A stretch of 64,000 nucleotides of DNA from Arachnopeziza araneosa (Eukaryota > Ascomycota > Leotiomycetes > Helotiales > Arachnopezizaceae), in the NCBI GenBank assembly GCA_003988855.1, contig QYAI01000098.1:1-64000 (forward strand). The letters are read 5' to 3'. Below the pieces are notes generated by a model. The model saw nothing but the letters and a program-made list of their open reading frames with translations. It made no database searches and was not told where the DNA came from. This document shows, piece by piece, positions 33,369 to 43,651 of the stretch. Within the stretch, counting starts at the first letter, position 1. Each line of letters starts with the position of its first letter. Position numbers and translations under genes: made by a program.

Positions 33369-34313
33369 ATGCGCGCCCGTGTTTTGTTGGCAGCAATGGG
33401 CACGGCGACTGCAATCGAAGCATCAACGACCCAAGGTGCTTGTGGGACTGGATTTCAAGCCTGCACGGCCACAGGTTCGTTGGCTTCGACCCCGCAAATC
33501 AACGACCCTGGGTTTCAGAATCTCTTTGTCGATATTGTGCAATCCTCACTTCCATCCAGTGGTAAACGCTCACTGCCGCCACATTTCTTCTCCGAACGAG
33601 GGTCAACATCACTCTGTTGCAATGAATTGCTCTCGTGCCTCACCATGTCTGGTCTGGACATTCCTTTCTGTTATGATCGATTTACGACAAACTTCCATCT
33701 TCCAGACGGCAGTTCAGGGACGGTAGTCAATGGCTCATACCAATCTTCAAGAGGTGACATCGCGAACCTGGAAACAGGAGATTTCACCCTCGCAAATGGG
33801 ACAACCGGAAACATTTATGCCGACAACCCTGCAGCAAAACCAAACACGTCTACACTCCCCATGCCAAGTCAGTTTACAGCGACCGGAGTTGGTTCTGCTG
33901 TACCCATCAGTAGTGTGGGGATTGAAGTCACGTTGACTTACACTACGACCATTTCCGCCTCTACACTACCACCAAAGACCATTTCCGCGTCAACAATCTC
34001 AGGACTTGTATCCACAGAGACCGAGTTGGTGCCGACAACAACAACTCTTGAGTCGGGTACTAGTCTCATCACAGTTGTGCTTGCAGCTACTTCATTAAGC
34101 TCAATATCGTTGCCCGCTTCCGTTGTTGCGGGGACCACGATGAGTGGGAGTACAATGAGTCCAGTTGTCACGGTTATCACTACCACTCAGATTTCAGCGA
34201 GCAGTACAGCGAAAAAGAATGGAGTGGAAAGAGGACTGGATCTCGCATTGGTACAGGGCGGACTTTTGAGCTTCCTCTCATTTGCTGCTCCGATTTTGTC
34301 CTGGATGTTTTGA
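33369..34313 (+). CDS. GPI-anchored cysteine- and Ser/Thr-rich cell-surface protein
   Basis: Single exon of 314 residues. It starts with a short signal peptide (MRARVLLAAMGTATAIEA), preceded in frame by an open stretch whose ATG-less start makes 33369 the natural choice. The mature part has clustered cysteines (GACGTGFQAC, then TSLCCNELLSC and IPFCYDRFTTNFHLPDG), possible N-glycosylation sites (NGSYQSS, NGTTGN), a serine/threonine-rich stalk of about 110 residues (TTTISASTL, TTTTLESGTS) and a hydrophobic C-terminus (LLSFLSFAAPILSWMF) preceded by small residues, as required for GPI attachment. It should end up on the plasma membrane or cell wall. The domain FCYD.FTT..HLPDGS..VNGSY resembles a conserved family of ascomycete cell-wall proteins of unknown role. 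Confidence 0.8.
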   Translation: MRARVLLAAMGTATAIEASTTQGACGTGFQACTATGSLASTPQINDPGFQNLFVDIVQSSLPSSGKRSLPPHFFSERGSTSLCCNELLSCLTMSGLDIPFCYDRFTTNFHLPDGSSGTVVNGSYQSSRGDIANLETGDFTLANGTTGNIYADNPAAKPNTSTLPMPSQFTATGVGSAVPISSVGIEVTLTYTTTISASTLPPKTISASTISGLVSTETELVPTTTTLESGTSLITVVLAATSLSSISLPASVVAGTTMSGSTMSPVVTVITTTQISASSTAKKNGVERGLDLALVQGGLLSFLSFAAPILSWMF

Positions 34314-34473
34314 TATTTGATCTTAGATTTCAAGATCACACGTCCATCCTCAGGAGCTAAGCATGTATGATGCAGTGCCCAGTTTTTGGCATTCAAAGAG
34401 TAGCTGCATCGATGCGAAGTCCATAGGATGTATGTAGAGATATGTAATTCTAATCGATTTTGCTGAAATATCT

Positions 34474-35529
34474 CTAATCCTCACTGCGCTTTGTTTCCAC
34501 GAAAACATGAAGCGGCAAACTACAAGCCACCGCGTAATGCGGCATATCAACAATCTCAGCAATCTTCAAGTCAGCTGCCACACTAGCCAGCATATATCCT
34601 TCTTCCCTCGTCAGCCCCTTTTCACCTACTAACCAACTGATCAAACCCCTCAAAGCTTTCCTACTTGCCTCTCTCAAGTCAGAATCAATTCCTAACGCAG
34701 CATACTCTGGCCCTGCATTACTGCTTGCTTTTGCAGAACCCTCGGCGGTGAGATAATGAGGACTATGAACCCAGGATTTCTCCTTCTCAACTGTCAATCT
34801 TACTTCGGCCTTCATTGGCGTTTCAATGGCTGTACCACAGACTTCACCGTCGCCCTGTGCCGCATGGCCATCCCCACAGCTGAATAAAGCACCGGGGACT
34901 TTGATTGGTAGGTACAAAGTGGATCCCACTGTGATGTGCTTGCAATCGATATTTCCACCCGTCTCGTACGGTGGAATGGTACTGAACTCCCCCTTTGCCT
35001 CATGGGCTACACCTACAACACCGAGAAATGGTTTGATGGGAATATGAAACCCTGGCTTGAAAACTGTATAGCCTTCCATTCGGTGAGTCTCTAGGTCCCA
35101 GATTTTGAGTTGGGGGTCCGGAAACTCGTCGTGGAGGAGACCGAAGCCTACTGAACTAGGGAATACGCATGTCCATCCATACGAGGCTGTTTGAAGTGAG
35201 AGGAACTCAATCTTGAGTACATCACCTGGCTGGGCATCGCTGATGTATATGGGACCATGCGCTGGATCTCCGAGGTTGAAGTTGAAGTTTGGGACGTCGG
35301 ATACGGTGGAAGATGGTGTGAATTGATTGTGTCCTCCGTCGAGGAGGTCAAACGTGACAGTTGCACCGGAATCAACGGTTAGGACAGGTTTGAGGGAGTT
35401 GTCCCATTTAAGATGCGTGTGGGACTTGGGGATGTGAAGTGAGGAACTCATTTTGAAGGTATTACTACCGAAGCTTGAGATGGACTGTATGATAATTCCT
35501 AGCTGAACAAGCAATAGAGCTGGTGGCAT
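34474..35529 (-). CDS. Acetamidase/formamidase family protein
   Basis: Single exon of 351 residues from the ATG at 35529, or 325 residues from the ATG at 35451. The body matches the FmdA/AmdA family (PF03069): PVLTVDSGATVTFDLLDGG, AHGPIYISDAQPGDVLKIEF, KPFLGVVGVA, the metal-site region PYETGGNIDCKHITVGSTLY, and LFSCGDGHAAQGDGEVCGTA with its conserved GD.HA.QGDGE. These enzymes hydrolyse formamide or short amides to ammonia and the acid, supplying nitrogen. The shorter start seems the family-typical cytosolic form; the extra 26 residues form a hydrophobic segment (ALLLVQLGIIIQSISSFGS). It is convergent with the GPI-protein gene, the stops being about 160 bp apart. Confidence 0.9.
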   Translation of the reverse strand: MPPALLLVQLGIIIQSISSFGSNTFKMSSSLHIPKSHTHLKWDNSLKPVLTVDSGATVTFDLLDGGHNQFTPSSTVSDVPNFNFNLGDPAHGPIYISDAQPGDVLKIEFLSLQTASYGWTCVFPSSVGFGLLHDEFPDPQLKIWDLETHRMEGYTVFKPGFHIPIKPFLGVVGVAHEAKGEFSTIPPYETGGNIDCKHITVGSTLYLPIKVPGALFSCGDGHAAQGDGEVCGTAIETPMKAEVRLTVEKEKSWVHSPHYLTAEGSAKASSNAGPEYAALGIDSDLREASRKALRGLISWLVGEKGLTREEGYMLASVAADLKIAEIVDMPHYAVACSLPLHVFVETKRSED

Positions 35530-38413
35530 GCTACGTAGGTGGGTCTGAAGTGGGATGATAGCACGTGTCTAATTGACCCCTGAACTGTCAATGAGTGAAT
35601 CCTCTGAGAGTAAGATGGAAAGTAGAAATCGACTGCAATTGAGGCATTTACGACTCATTCTTAGTTCCAAGCCTATGCTCCACCTTCAAGTCGTGCTCCA
35701 CTCCGCCACGGTCTGACCAGTCGGGTCTGCATTATTCTATTATTTGAAGAATATGTTACTAGCTTTTAACAGTATTGTCTTTCAGTCAGGAGCATGCACG
35801 AGAAGTATGCCAATTCTTTTGAATTATTGCTTTGATTAACGCTCGGATGCTATATCCAGAAGGAGCTCACTGAAGGAATAAAGCCAACCTAAAGGATTAA
35901 TTTTCCAAAGCAATCGTCGAAGGTCATGACCACATAGGCTTTGTGATCAGCTAGCTAAGCAATTAGTTAACTTTCCTTACAGGCATAAAACCAGTGGCTG
36001 ACTAGAAACTAGATTGTGCTCGCTCTACTTGCTCTGTTAAGTATTTTAGGCCTTTAAGATCCGCTGCTTGCACTGTTTCAAGTAGGCAGCTGTGCGACGC
36101 TGGATTAGATTGTGAACCTAAAGCCCATAGGCCCGGTTTGTTTCGGGTTTGGAGCTATTCTCCTTCCTTCCTTTTTGGCACTCTTTTCAATTTGACGCAA
36201 TAGGCTACTCAATTTCATATACTAGCACGCACAGAGAGAGGGTGAAACAATACTATTACAGAAATACGAGTATTTTAGAGGATTCATCTCTTTCATATAC
36301 TACATCGATCGGTAGGTGAATTAACGTCGATATATAAACAAGAATCTTTCAGGTAACCTTTGAGTCGAGTCACTTGATAAAAGTACAAATTACAGGTCGT
36401 GGACGAATGCTATACTAGAAGATAGAGTTCAAGATAACAATGATGATAAATTACAAGTTCTATAGTTTATACCTCAAGGCAAAATTACATCCCCTCGAAG
36501 GCTTCACCGATGGCAATTTAGGCACGTGACTTTAATTTTGAGATTTGACGGATTGTCAAACTGACATATATAAGAGGCGGAGAAAGTTTAATGAGAAAAC
36601 AAATGAGTTAGATTTGGTAGAGGCTGGGAGCCCCTAGAGACATAAGATAGAAGAGGCAAAAAAACACTGAAGGATGAGTATCACGTGCTGTTCATTCAGC
36701 AGACGGCACAAACCTCCCTCCGAAAGAGCCCTTGAAGCCTCAGCCTTCTTATGAGGGATCAATGATTTGCTGGATCCGCCGTCCAAGTGATTCCATCTTC
36801 TGAGTTGTGATCGGGGCATCATACACGGGAGAAGCAGCTCCTGTCCACGACATGCTTGACGCAAGTGAAGATCACTAACGCTGCAGACAGAGAATTGTTT
36901 CGAGGATGAAATCAGTGCCGGCGCTTGCCATACCCCCCTCAGCACGATTCGGGAAGCCGACGGTGAAGGGACAACGCCAACGGTCAAGTGCTTGCGCCAC
37001 ATTGGCGTCGTGAGCAAGCCTCCCACGCTGAAAACATGGGCATTGGTTCCAATTAGGCAGCTCGTTATTCTGGGCTGATTATGTCGATATCTCTTGCATA
37101 TCTTCCGAAATTCGAGTTGGAGTGGCCTGTCTTTTGGATGGAGTCGCAACATCCGACCCCATGAACTGCCCATGGATCCATGCTCCACACTGTCAACCAT
37201 ATCACTGGAAATGATCGTCTTGGGTCGTTTCCCATTGAGCACATTGTCGCTCGCTAGCACCACGTCTCCCACGGATTGTTCCTTGCGCGTGCTTGACGGT
37301 AGCAGATCATCACCGCTCTTTATCGACGGCGCTGATAGCAGGAGAGACCATCTCCGGGCCCAATCATTCCAGGGCGATAGTAGTGTCCCGTTGACCACTT
37401 CTACCCATCAAAATCTTGCATTGTGTCCTCACCGATCCAAGAAAGCCCGGGAAGCCCAGAAAGCCCAGAGAGCCCAGAGAGCCCAGGAGATCCATGCCGA
37501 CGTGCATGCTCAGAGCGATGCTGCTACTACGCCGCACAATGTCTGATACGACAGACAGCCAACCGTTTCTTGTTCCCAGGCTGCTTTTCTCCCACACTTG
37601 ATCTGTATCCGACCGATCCCGAGACACCCCACACATTTTGGTGGCTGTTTGCTTATCTCTTGAAGGAGTCAGCGTCTGTTGGATGCGAAAATCATGTATC
37701 GTGCTCCTCCTCACCGATTACTCCAAGTGCAGGATGCAGTTGTCAGATGGAAAGCACCGCTACGGTCATCTTGCTCTTGGTGAAAAGGAAATTGATGGCA
37801 AGTTAAAAGCAATTACAGGTCGAGGTTCCCAATCATCTCGTGCTCGTCCATAGGATTCCAGGACTATACCCTTATCCACGAGAGCTGGCGCGAAGGATAC
37901 CCTGCACAGTCACTGATTTGCTGGGACACGTCAAGGTTCTCGTTTCCGACATTCAGCGAGCCAGCCCCATCATCCTACCCACTCCCAATCTCCAATCTAT
38001 CATTAGCCTTGATAGCCTTGTGCTGCTCTTGTACTCCCATAATCCAAGCCCTCCTCACCGTCTCACTCCAACCTCCCAAGCCGTCGACCCTTTCCCATTC
38101 TCTCCTTCGCCTGGAACTCATAACGGTCGTTGGATGCTTCAGACCTGCTGGACTACACGAGAGACACTCGCTTCTTGAACCAGAGCCCTTCCAGAACGTT
38201 TGGATCTCGGCGCCACGCGACCACGGAGACCAATCTCCTCATGCTACGGCCTGTGCGCAAACTTGGTCGCAAAGTTCCGCTGTCAGATTCGAGAAATCAG
38301 GATAAGCATGCGATCAATTGATGGATACCAATACCTAGAACGAAGACTGCGACTTTCAAGAAGCCCTCGCTCGTCCCCTCTGCGGAGGTAGACGGGCGTG
38401 GTAATCCATCATA
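35530..38413. other. 2.9 kb gene-poor region
   Basis: The left half (35.5-36.6 kb) is AT-rich without any frame of note. The right half has a 254-codon minus frame (36634-37398) that opens with GTG and lacks motifs, and overlapping plus frames generated by the 9-bp repeat at 37441. The 38.0-38.4 kb part is the pyrimidine-rich promoter of the next gene. Confidence 0.45.
37441..37485. repeat. 9-bp minisatellite, about five units
   Basis: Five units of GAAAGCCCG/GGAAGCCCA/GAAAGCCCA/GAGAGCCCA/GAGAGCCCA. The 9-bp period keeps every frame open and would encode collagen-like proline repeats, but none of the frames starts from a convincing ATG with other coding evidence. Confidence 0.85.
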
Positions 38414-39980
38414 ATGTCGATATACTCTTCCCCTCCTCCGGCCCGAACCTTTCGGGATGACAAGGCAACTTTGCTGGTATGCTGGTGGTGTACGATATTT
38501 GCCATCGTCATAATACTCTTCCGAGTCTGCGGACGATATATAAGGACTGAGAAATTATTCAAGGAAGATTGGATAGCCTTTGGAACGATAATTCCACTCC
38601 TGTGCCGGATGGCATTGGTACATGTCATCCTGTTATACGGTACAAATAACGCAGTAACAACTGGGCTTACAAGCTTGGAAATTTCCCATAGAGGAATTGG
38701 TAGTCGGCTGGTTTTGGTGTCTAGACTTTTTTATGCTGCAACGTAGGTTCCGATCAGACCTCACCTGGAAGTTTTCTAACGAGTTAAGATTATGGATACT
38801 CAAGCTCGCAATCAGCGAATTCTTTAAACGACTCACTTGGACTATCTGGACCCGCTCGCATGAATTGATGCTTATAGGCATAAGATGGTTCTTGCTAGTC
38901 ACTTTCCTAGTTGTCGTCATAGCAGATCTGGCTGAGTGTCAGCCATTCACACATTACTGGCAAGTGGTTCCGGATCCTGGAGCCAAATGCCGTCAAGGAT
39001 ATGCCCAACTTCTTACAATGGGGACGGTCAATGTTATCACGGATATCTTACTTGTTGTCTTTCCTATTCCGATCATAATAAGATCAAGGATGGCAATGAA
39101 GAGGAAGATACAGCTTGTTCTTCTCTTTGCGTTGTCCCTTTTACCAGCGGGAACGACGCTCTACAGAATCCCGAATATTATCGACAGGCATGGAAGTCAG
39201 CAATATAGATCTCTTCTCGCGTCAGTAGAAATTCTTTTTGCTACTGCGGTTGCAAATGCTCTTGTCCTCGGGTCATTTGTCCGGGATAGAGGTGTTAAGA
39301 AACAGAGATGGAAACGTGGATCGATGACCGATAGCATAGAGAGGACCGGAAGTAGGAGGGGAACACTCACTCAACATTGGGGAAGTGATGAAGATCTCGT
39401 GAGAGATCTAGGACTCAGCGTAGACCCCGAATTACGAGATGAATATTCGTCCAATCCACGACCTGCACCAATGGCGGTCGCTGGCAATGTACCAGTGAAA
39501 GCACACAAAGTGATGGGTACAGATTGGCAGTTCCCGGGCGAAAGGAGCGACACGAGTGACGAGATTGATTTCATGAAGCTGGGTGCATCTCACGGTCCTA
39601 GTGATGTCTCTGGGATGACACCTAGGAGGGTGTCCTTTTTCGATGTTGGGGGCCTCTTGGAAGAAGGAAGTCAATCCAGAAGATTGAGCCAAAAAACAGA
39701 TACGGATGGAGAGAGTTCGACTTTTGGCCGAGTACCTTCGACATATTCAACGGAGCAGGGTCTCTCTCCTCCACCGCAACGAAAGGGTTCGTCTGCTCTA
39801 CTTCAAGATATTGGCGGATTGCTTGGACCAAGGAGAGAGCGGCCTCAACCATCGAGAGGTTTTGAGCTACAACCAATTCAACAGGAAAGATCACCTAATC
39901 TCAAGCCTATTGCTTCTAGTGGATTGCCACGCCAGCATTCCCCAGGTGAATTACAAGATGTTGGAGGGCTTTTAGGGTAA
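38414..39980 (+). CDS. Fungal rhodopsin-domain 7TM protein with D[VI]GGLL tail motifs
   Basis: Two exons (38414-38742 and 38789-39980) sum to 1521 nt, 506 residues. The first part has seven helices in rhodopsin-like order: LLVCWWCTIFAIVIILFRVC, TEKLFKEDWIAFGTIIPL, YAATLWILKLAISEFFKRLT (built by splicing), IGIRWFLLVTFLVVVIADLA, then CQPFTHYWQVVPDPGAKCRQ, NVITDILLVVFPIPIIIRS, KIQLVLLFALSLLPAGTTLY and SVEILFATAVANALVLGSFV. A 220-residue polar tail follows with three copies of a short motif: FDVGGLLE, QDIGGLLG and QDVGGLLG, the last one ending the protein. The tail is rich in serine and basic residues and should be cytoplasmic. The ligand is unknown. Confidence 0.83.
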
Positions 39981-40730
39981 TGCAAATGTAATAATGGGAG
40001 GTTTGTGTATAAATATCTGGGTTATTCAGCGGGCATGAGACACGATCTGAATAAGGGAGTTGGGAGTTCCTTCACAGAGCTTGGTAAATCGGGTTGGCTG
40101 TATCATTCGAGATTATATACCACGCGACTTCGATCGCTCGCACTCGATTTTCAGGACAAAAATGAATACATCAGATAGAAAAGGCTTGAGCAGCTGAAAC
40201 AAAGTAGACCAAAACTTGGTGTTAAGAGACTGAGAAATACAATTCCAGCGAAAGAAACGAGCGCAAGCTGAATGACTAATGAAAGAAAAATTGATGGAAC
40301 TAAGAATTACTCTACTTAAAAGTCTATGAGAAAGGCATCCTCCGCTTTTTGACGACGATATTTGCACGAGGGCTTTTGTTTCGTTGCAAGCCTGAAGGCG
40401 TTCCTTGCTTTAGCCCTGGGCTCGTATGGTCTAGCCAGCAAGAGCCCTGTGCCGCAATTTCACAGCCTCACTGCTACGAACCCATCTCTGCCGGCCAATG
40501 GCCAAATAAACTGTCCACAATCCCATCTCACAGATGACTCGAAGTCATCTCGAGCCTCTGCAGCTATTCCTTCTTGCCTAATATATTTCCATATCACCTC
40601 ACTCTCCTTAATCGCCTCTCGTTTAGTACCACTGTCTCACGAGCTTGTGAAGAAACACCACACGGCTGCTTCTCGACCATAACGACTCCTCCTCCGCGTT
40701 TCTCGGATTGATCCTCGTACCCAGGCCATA
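39981..40730. other. Intergenic region, no gene seen
   Basis: 3' flank of the rhodopsin-like gene and promoter of the transglutaminase-like gene; pyrimidine-rich near 40,560-40,650. No supportable gene. Confidence 0.45.
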
Positions 40731-43217
40731 ATGACAGAAGTTGAAGAACCACAATTCACGTCTTTGGCAGCGCGTAAAGCTGCGTTGTTGCAGAATGGAG
40801 TTGGCACAGGGTTTGGGAAAAGACCTCCTCCGCCACCTCCTCCAGACAAGAAGCCAGGAATGCCACAGCGCAGCCAGACTTCGAACAATCCTCCGATCGC
40901 TACATACGGGTCCTCAGCTATCCAAAAACCCAGTAATCAGCCCATGATTTCGAAGGGTCAAGCCTTACTCCCTCCTCCTCCTGTCGATAGAGACCAGCGA
41001 ACCTCTACTTCCAAAACACCTCCTCTCCCATCTCGAAATGGGCCACCTGCTTTACCAACCCGCAAGGCTTCTCAACCCTCACCTGCCCTACCTCCGCGAA
41101 AGACGTCGACTCAGCTTGTGCGCCGCGGTTCCAATGACTCGACCTTGTCCTTCAGCTCTACAATATCAGGCATGTCATTGGGACAATCAACTACTGCTTC
41201 TTCATTCGATTCTGGTAGGAGACTGCCGCCAGCACTTGGGGAAGCCAAACTACCTCCGCTACCACCGTCGAGGCGAGATTTAGAAGAAAAGGCAAAGGCC
41301 GTCAAAGTGCCACTTGTATCCACCAAATCAGCACCTAATATACCAGTAAGAGAGCCTCCTGTTGTAGACAGAGATAAAATAAAGATGCCGTCAAGACCAA
41401 ATGGGCTTCCTGCGTTGCCTTTGAGGCAAGCCACCGTAGATTCATTGGTTTCGTCCCTTCAACCGCCTAAGATGCCTCCAAGACCAACAAGTAGTGATAG
41501 GCAAGATGAAACTCCCGTACCACCTCCCAAAATGCCTCCAAGGCCTGGTAATCGTCCAGAAGAAGATATCCATTTACCCAAACATTCAAAGAAACTACCT
41601 CCACCAGCAGCTGCTCGTTCAATTCTTTCAATGGGTTTCAACAACAAGAACGAAGCCCCAAATCCTCCTCCTAGACCAGTGCCAAATGTCACAAAGTCAA
41701 CCGGCCCAGCGATATTGGAATTGTCCACCTCGAATTTCGATCGTACAATCTGCGGTAAAAAGGCATTGGTTGAGTTCTATGGGCCTCGATGCTGGAATTG
41801 TCAACAGCTGGAACCTCACTGGCAGAAATTGGGAGACAATTTTGCTTTTGCTTCAAATAGGCTTATCATTGCCAAGGTCAACATGGAAGCCAATTCAATA
41901 TATCACAACCGTTACGGTATTTCAAAATATCCGACAATTCTCTTATTCGACGGCGATGGAGATACCTATGACAAATACGAAGGGGAATGGAATCTTGAGA
42001 AGCTTACAAAGTATTTAGAGAAGAAGACAGGGATCAAACCTGAAGATGGAGCTCAGGCAGAATCAAATGACCTTCCTCCACCTATAAATCTTAGCTCTAA
42101 GCCGTCGTTATCTCAAGCTCGATCAACACAAGCACGTCGTCCCGCTACATCCCAGTCTTCTGGCTGCCTCTTGTGCAGGGACTTTTCAGAACCTGATGGA
42201 ATTGCAGCCCAGTATCCTCGACAGAATCTTCCCAGGACACACGATATCACAGGTTACCTGGCTGATGTTCTGTGCGGCCAATTATCGTCTCATACAGATA
42301 AAGCACGAGCAATTTTCACATGGCTACACTACAATATTGCGTATGATGTTGATGCCTTCTTTAATAATGCCGTCAAGCACACAGAACCAAAAGATAATAT
42401 TGCATCTGGCCTTGCTGTCTGTGGTGGGTATGCTGGCGTTTATTCCGCGATTGCTCTCAAAGCAGGACTAGAAGTGGTGATGGTCACTGGCCATGGGAAG
42501 GGATACGGTTACAATGCCTTGAAGCCAGGTGATGCCATACCTCGACGAGATCCAACTGGACATGCCTGGAATGCTGTTCGGATTGACGGCGGTGAATGGA
42601 AACTACTTGATGCTTGCTGGGGAGCTGGAAACGTAGGAGAACGGGTTTACAACAAACAATTTACCCCATCATACTTTGTCATGTCGAACGAAGAATTTGG
42701 CATTAAACATTTCCCCCAAGACGAAGCCTACTTTTTCCGCGCTGATGGTTCCATCCCGACCTGGGAATCTTACATGCTCGGCCCCACTCAAGAAGAACCC
42801 CTCCGAATCTTTGGTGTTGCAGAAGACTCGGGTATCTCGCCCAGATCATTCGAACCACCTCAAAAACACATCAAAGTGGATTCAGGCGAAGTAGTTCGCT
42901 TCCAATTCCACAAAGTCTGCGAGCATTGGGATCACGAAAAGAACGGGAAAGGGAAGCCTTATTGTTTGTTATTGAAGATCCGGGGGGTGAATGGGAAGAA
43001 AGATGACTTTGTGGCATTTGAAAGCAATGAATTTTGGTGGTGGGCAGATGTCAACTCTCGGGATCTGGGGGCGCCAGGGCAGACCGTGAGCGTTTACAGT
43101 GTGACAACTGTTAATAACAAAGATGTACGAGGGATGACGAGAGAGGAGTATTTGCAGAGGAAAGGAAAACCTGGCTCTATGGGTTTCGGGGGCATTTGTG
43201 AATGGGAGCTGGTCTGA
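40731..43217 (+). CDS. Proline-rich protein with thioredoxin/PDI-like and transglutaminase-like domains
   Basis: Single exon of 828 residues. Residues 1-320 are proline-rich with many SH3-binding type PPxxPxR/K motifs (KRPPPPPPPDKK, PKMPPRP repeated). Residues about 325-437 form a thioredoxin fold: LVEFYGPRCWNCQQLEPHW with a C354-x-x-C357 pair, KVNMEANSIYHNRYGISKYP (the cis-proline segment) and TILLFDG. Residues about 478-680 are a transglutaminase-like core: CLLCRDFSEPDG, ARAIFTWLHYNIAYD, then Cys564 in GLAVCGGYAGVY, His611 in GHAWNAVRI and Asp627 in KLLDACWGAG, the complete Cys-His-Asp triad. A C-terminal beta-rich domain follows. Homologues of this family are linked to cytokinesis and cortical actin patches (Cyk3-like), acting as peptidase-like or inactive scaffolds. 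The thioredoxin-like domain between the proline-rich region and the core is unexpected. Confidence 0.85.
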   Translation: MTEVEEPQFTSLAARKAALLQNGVGTGFGKRPPPPPPPDKKPGMPQRSQTSNNPPIATYGSSAIQKPSNQPMISKGQALLPPPPVDRDQRTSTSKTPPLPSRNGPPALPTRKASQPSPALPPRKTSTQLVRRGSNDSTLSFSSTISGMSLGQSTTASSFDSGRRLPPALGEAKLPPLPPSRRDLEEKAKAVKVPLVSTKSAPNIPVREPPVVDRDKIKMPSRPNGLPALPLRQATVDSLVSSLQPPKMPPRPTSSDRQDETPVPPPKMPPRPGNRPEEDIHLPKHSKKLPPPAAARSILSMGFNNKNEAPNPPPRPVPNVTKSTGPAILELSTSNFDRTICGKKALVEFYGPRCWNCQQLEPHWQKLGDNFAFASNRLIIAKVNMEANSIYHNRYGISKYPTILLFDGDGDTYDKYEGEWNLEKLTKYLEKKTGIKPEDGAQAESNDLPPPINLSSKPSLSQARSTQARRPATSQSSGCLLCRDFSEPDGIAAQYPRQNLPRTHDITGYLADVLCGQLSSHTDKARAIFTWLHYNIAYDVDAFFNNAVKHTEPKDNIASGLAVCGGYAGVYSAIALKAGLEVVMVTGHGKGYGYNALKPGDAIPRRDPTGHAWNAVRIDGGEWKLLDACWGAGNVGERVYNKQFTPSYFVMSNEEFGIKHFPQDEAYFFRADGSIPTWESYMLGPTQEEPLRIFGVAEDSGISPRSFEPPQKHIKVDSGEVVRFQFHKVCEHWDHEKNGKGKPYCLLLKIRGVNGKKDDFVAFESNEFWWWADVNSRDLGAPGQTVSVYSVTTVNNKDVRGMTREEYLQRKGKPGSMGFGGICEWELV

Positions 43218-43651
43218 TCACCAGGTTATTGGCGTTTGAATGATCTGAGATGGGGAATTCAAGGCGGGATTTTGCACAGGAGGATACCCTTACAATAGCA
43301 CGAAGCACACTAATGGCATTTGATTCAGGCTCAGAAAGAATTCACCATTTCTTCTAGTCGAAGCTCGAGATTTCGCTTTGCCGCTAGTGTGGCGTCTCAA
43401 CTTTTCCGCATGTCAAGTATTTTCCTATTCCCGAATCCATTTGAAATAATAACCAACCAAATGAGAAAGGCTTTGCACTCAAAGCTCTTTCGCAGCCAAA
43501 TAAGTGGCCGATCCCTTTTCGTGCGGCCTTCCATTCCATCCACTCTGAGGCATGACTGGAATCACGCTATTGAGGACTAGACTCCACTCCGTCTTGCAGA
43601 AGTCGGCAGAAAATATACCAAAGCTAACATGACCTCAAATTCTTTCTATAT
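43218..43651. other. Convergent intergenic region
   Basis: Between the ends of the transglutaminase-like gene (+) and the SET-domain gene (-). The short plus frame 43320-43580 is not supported by any motif. Confidence 0.45.

Noticed and set aside
36634..37398. 254-codon minus-strand frame
   Set aside because: Opens with GTG, no recognisable motif, no clear homology, and competing frames on the plus strand.
37416..37601. Collagen-like proline-repeat proteins on the plus strand
   Set aside because: Produced by the 9-bp minisatellite, which keeps all frames open.
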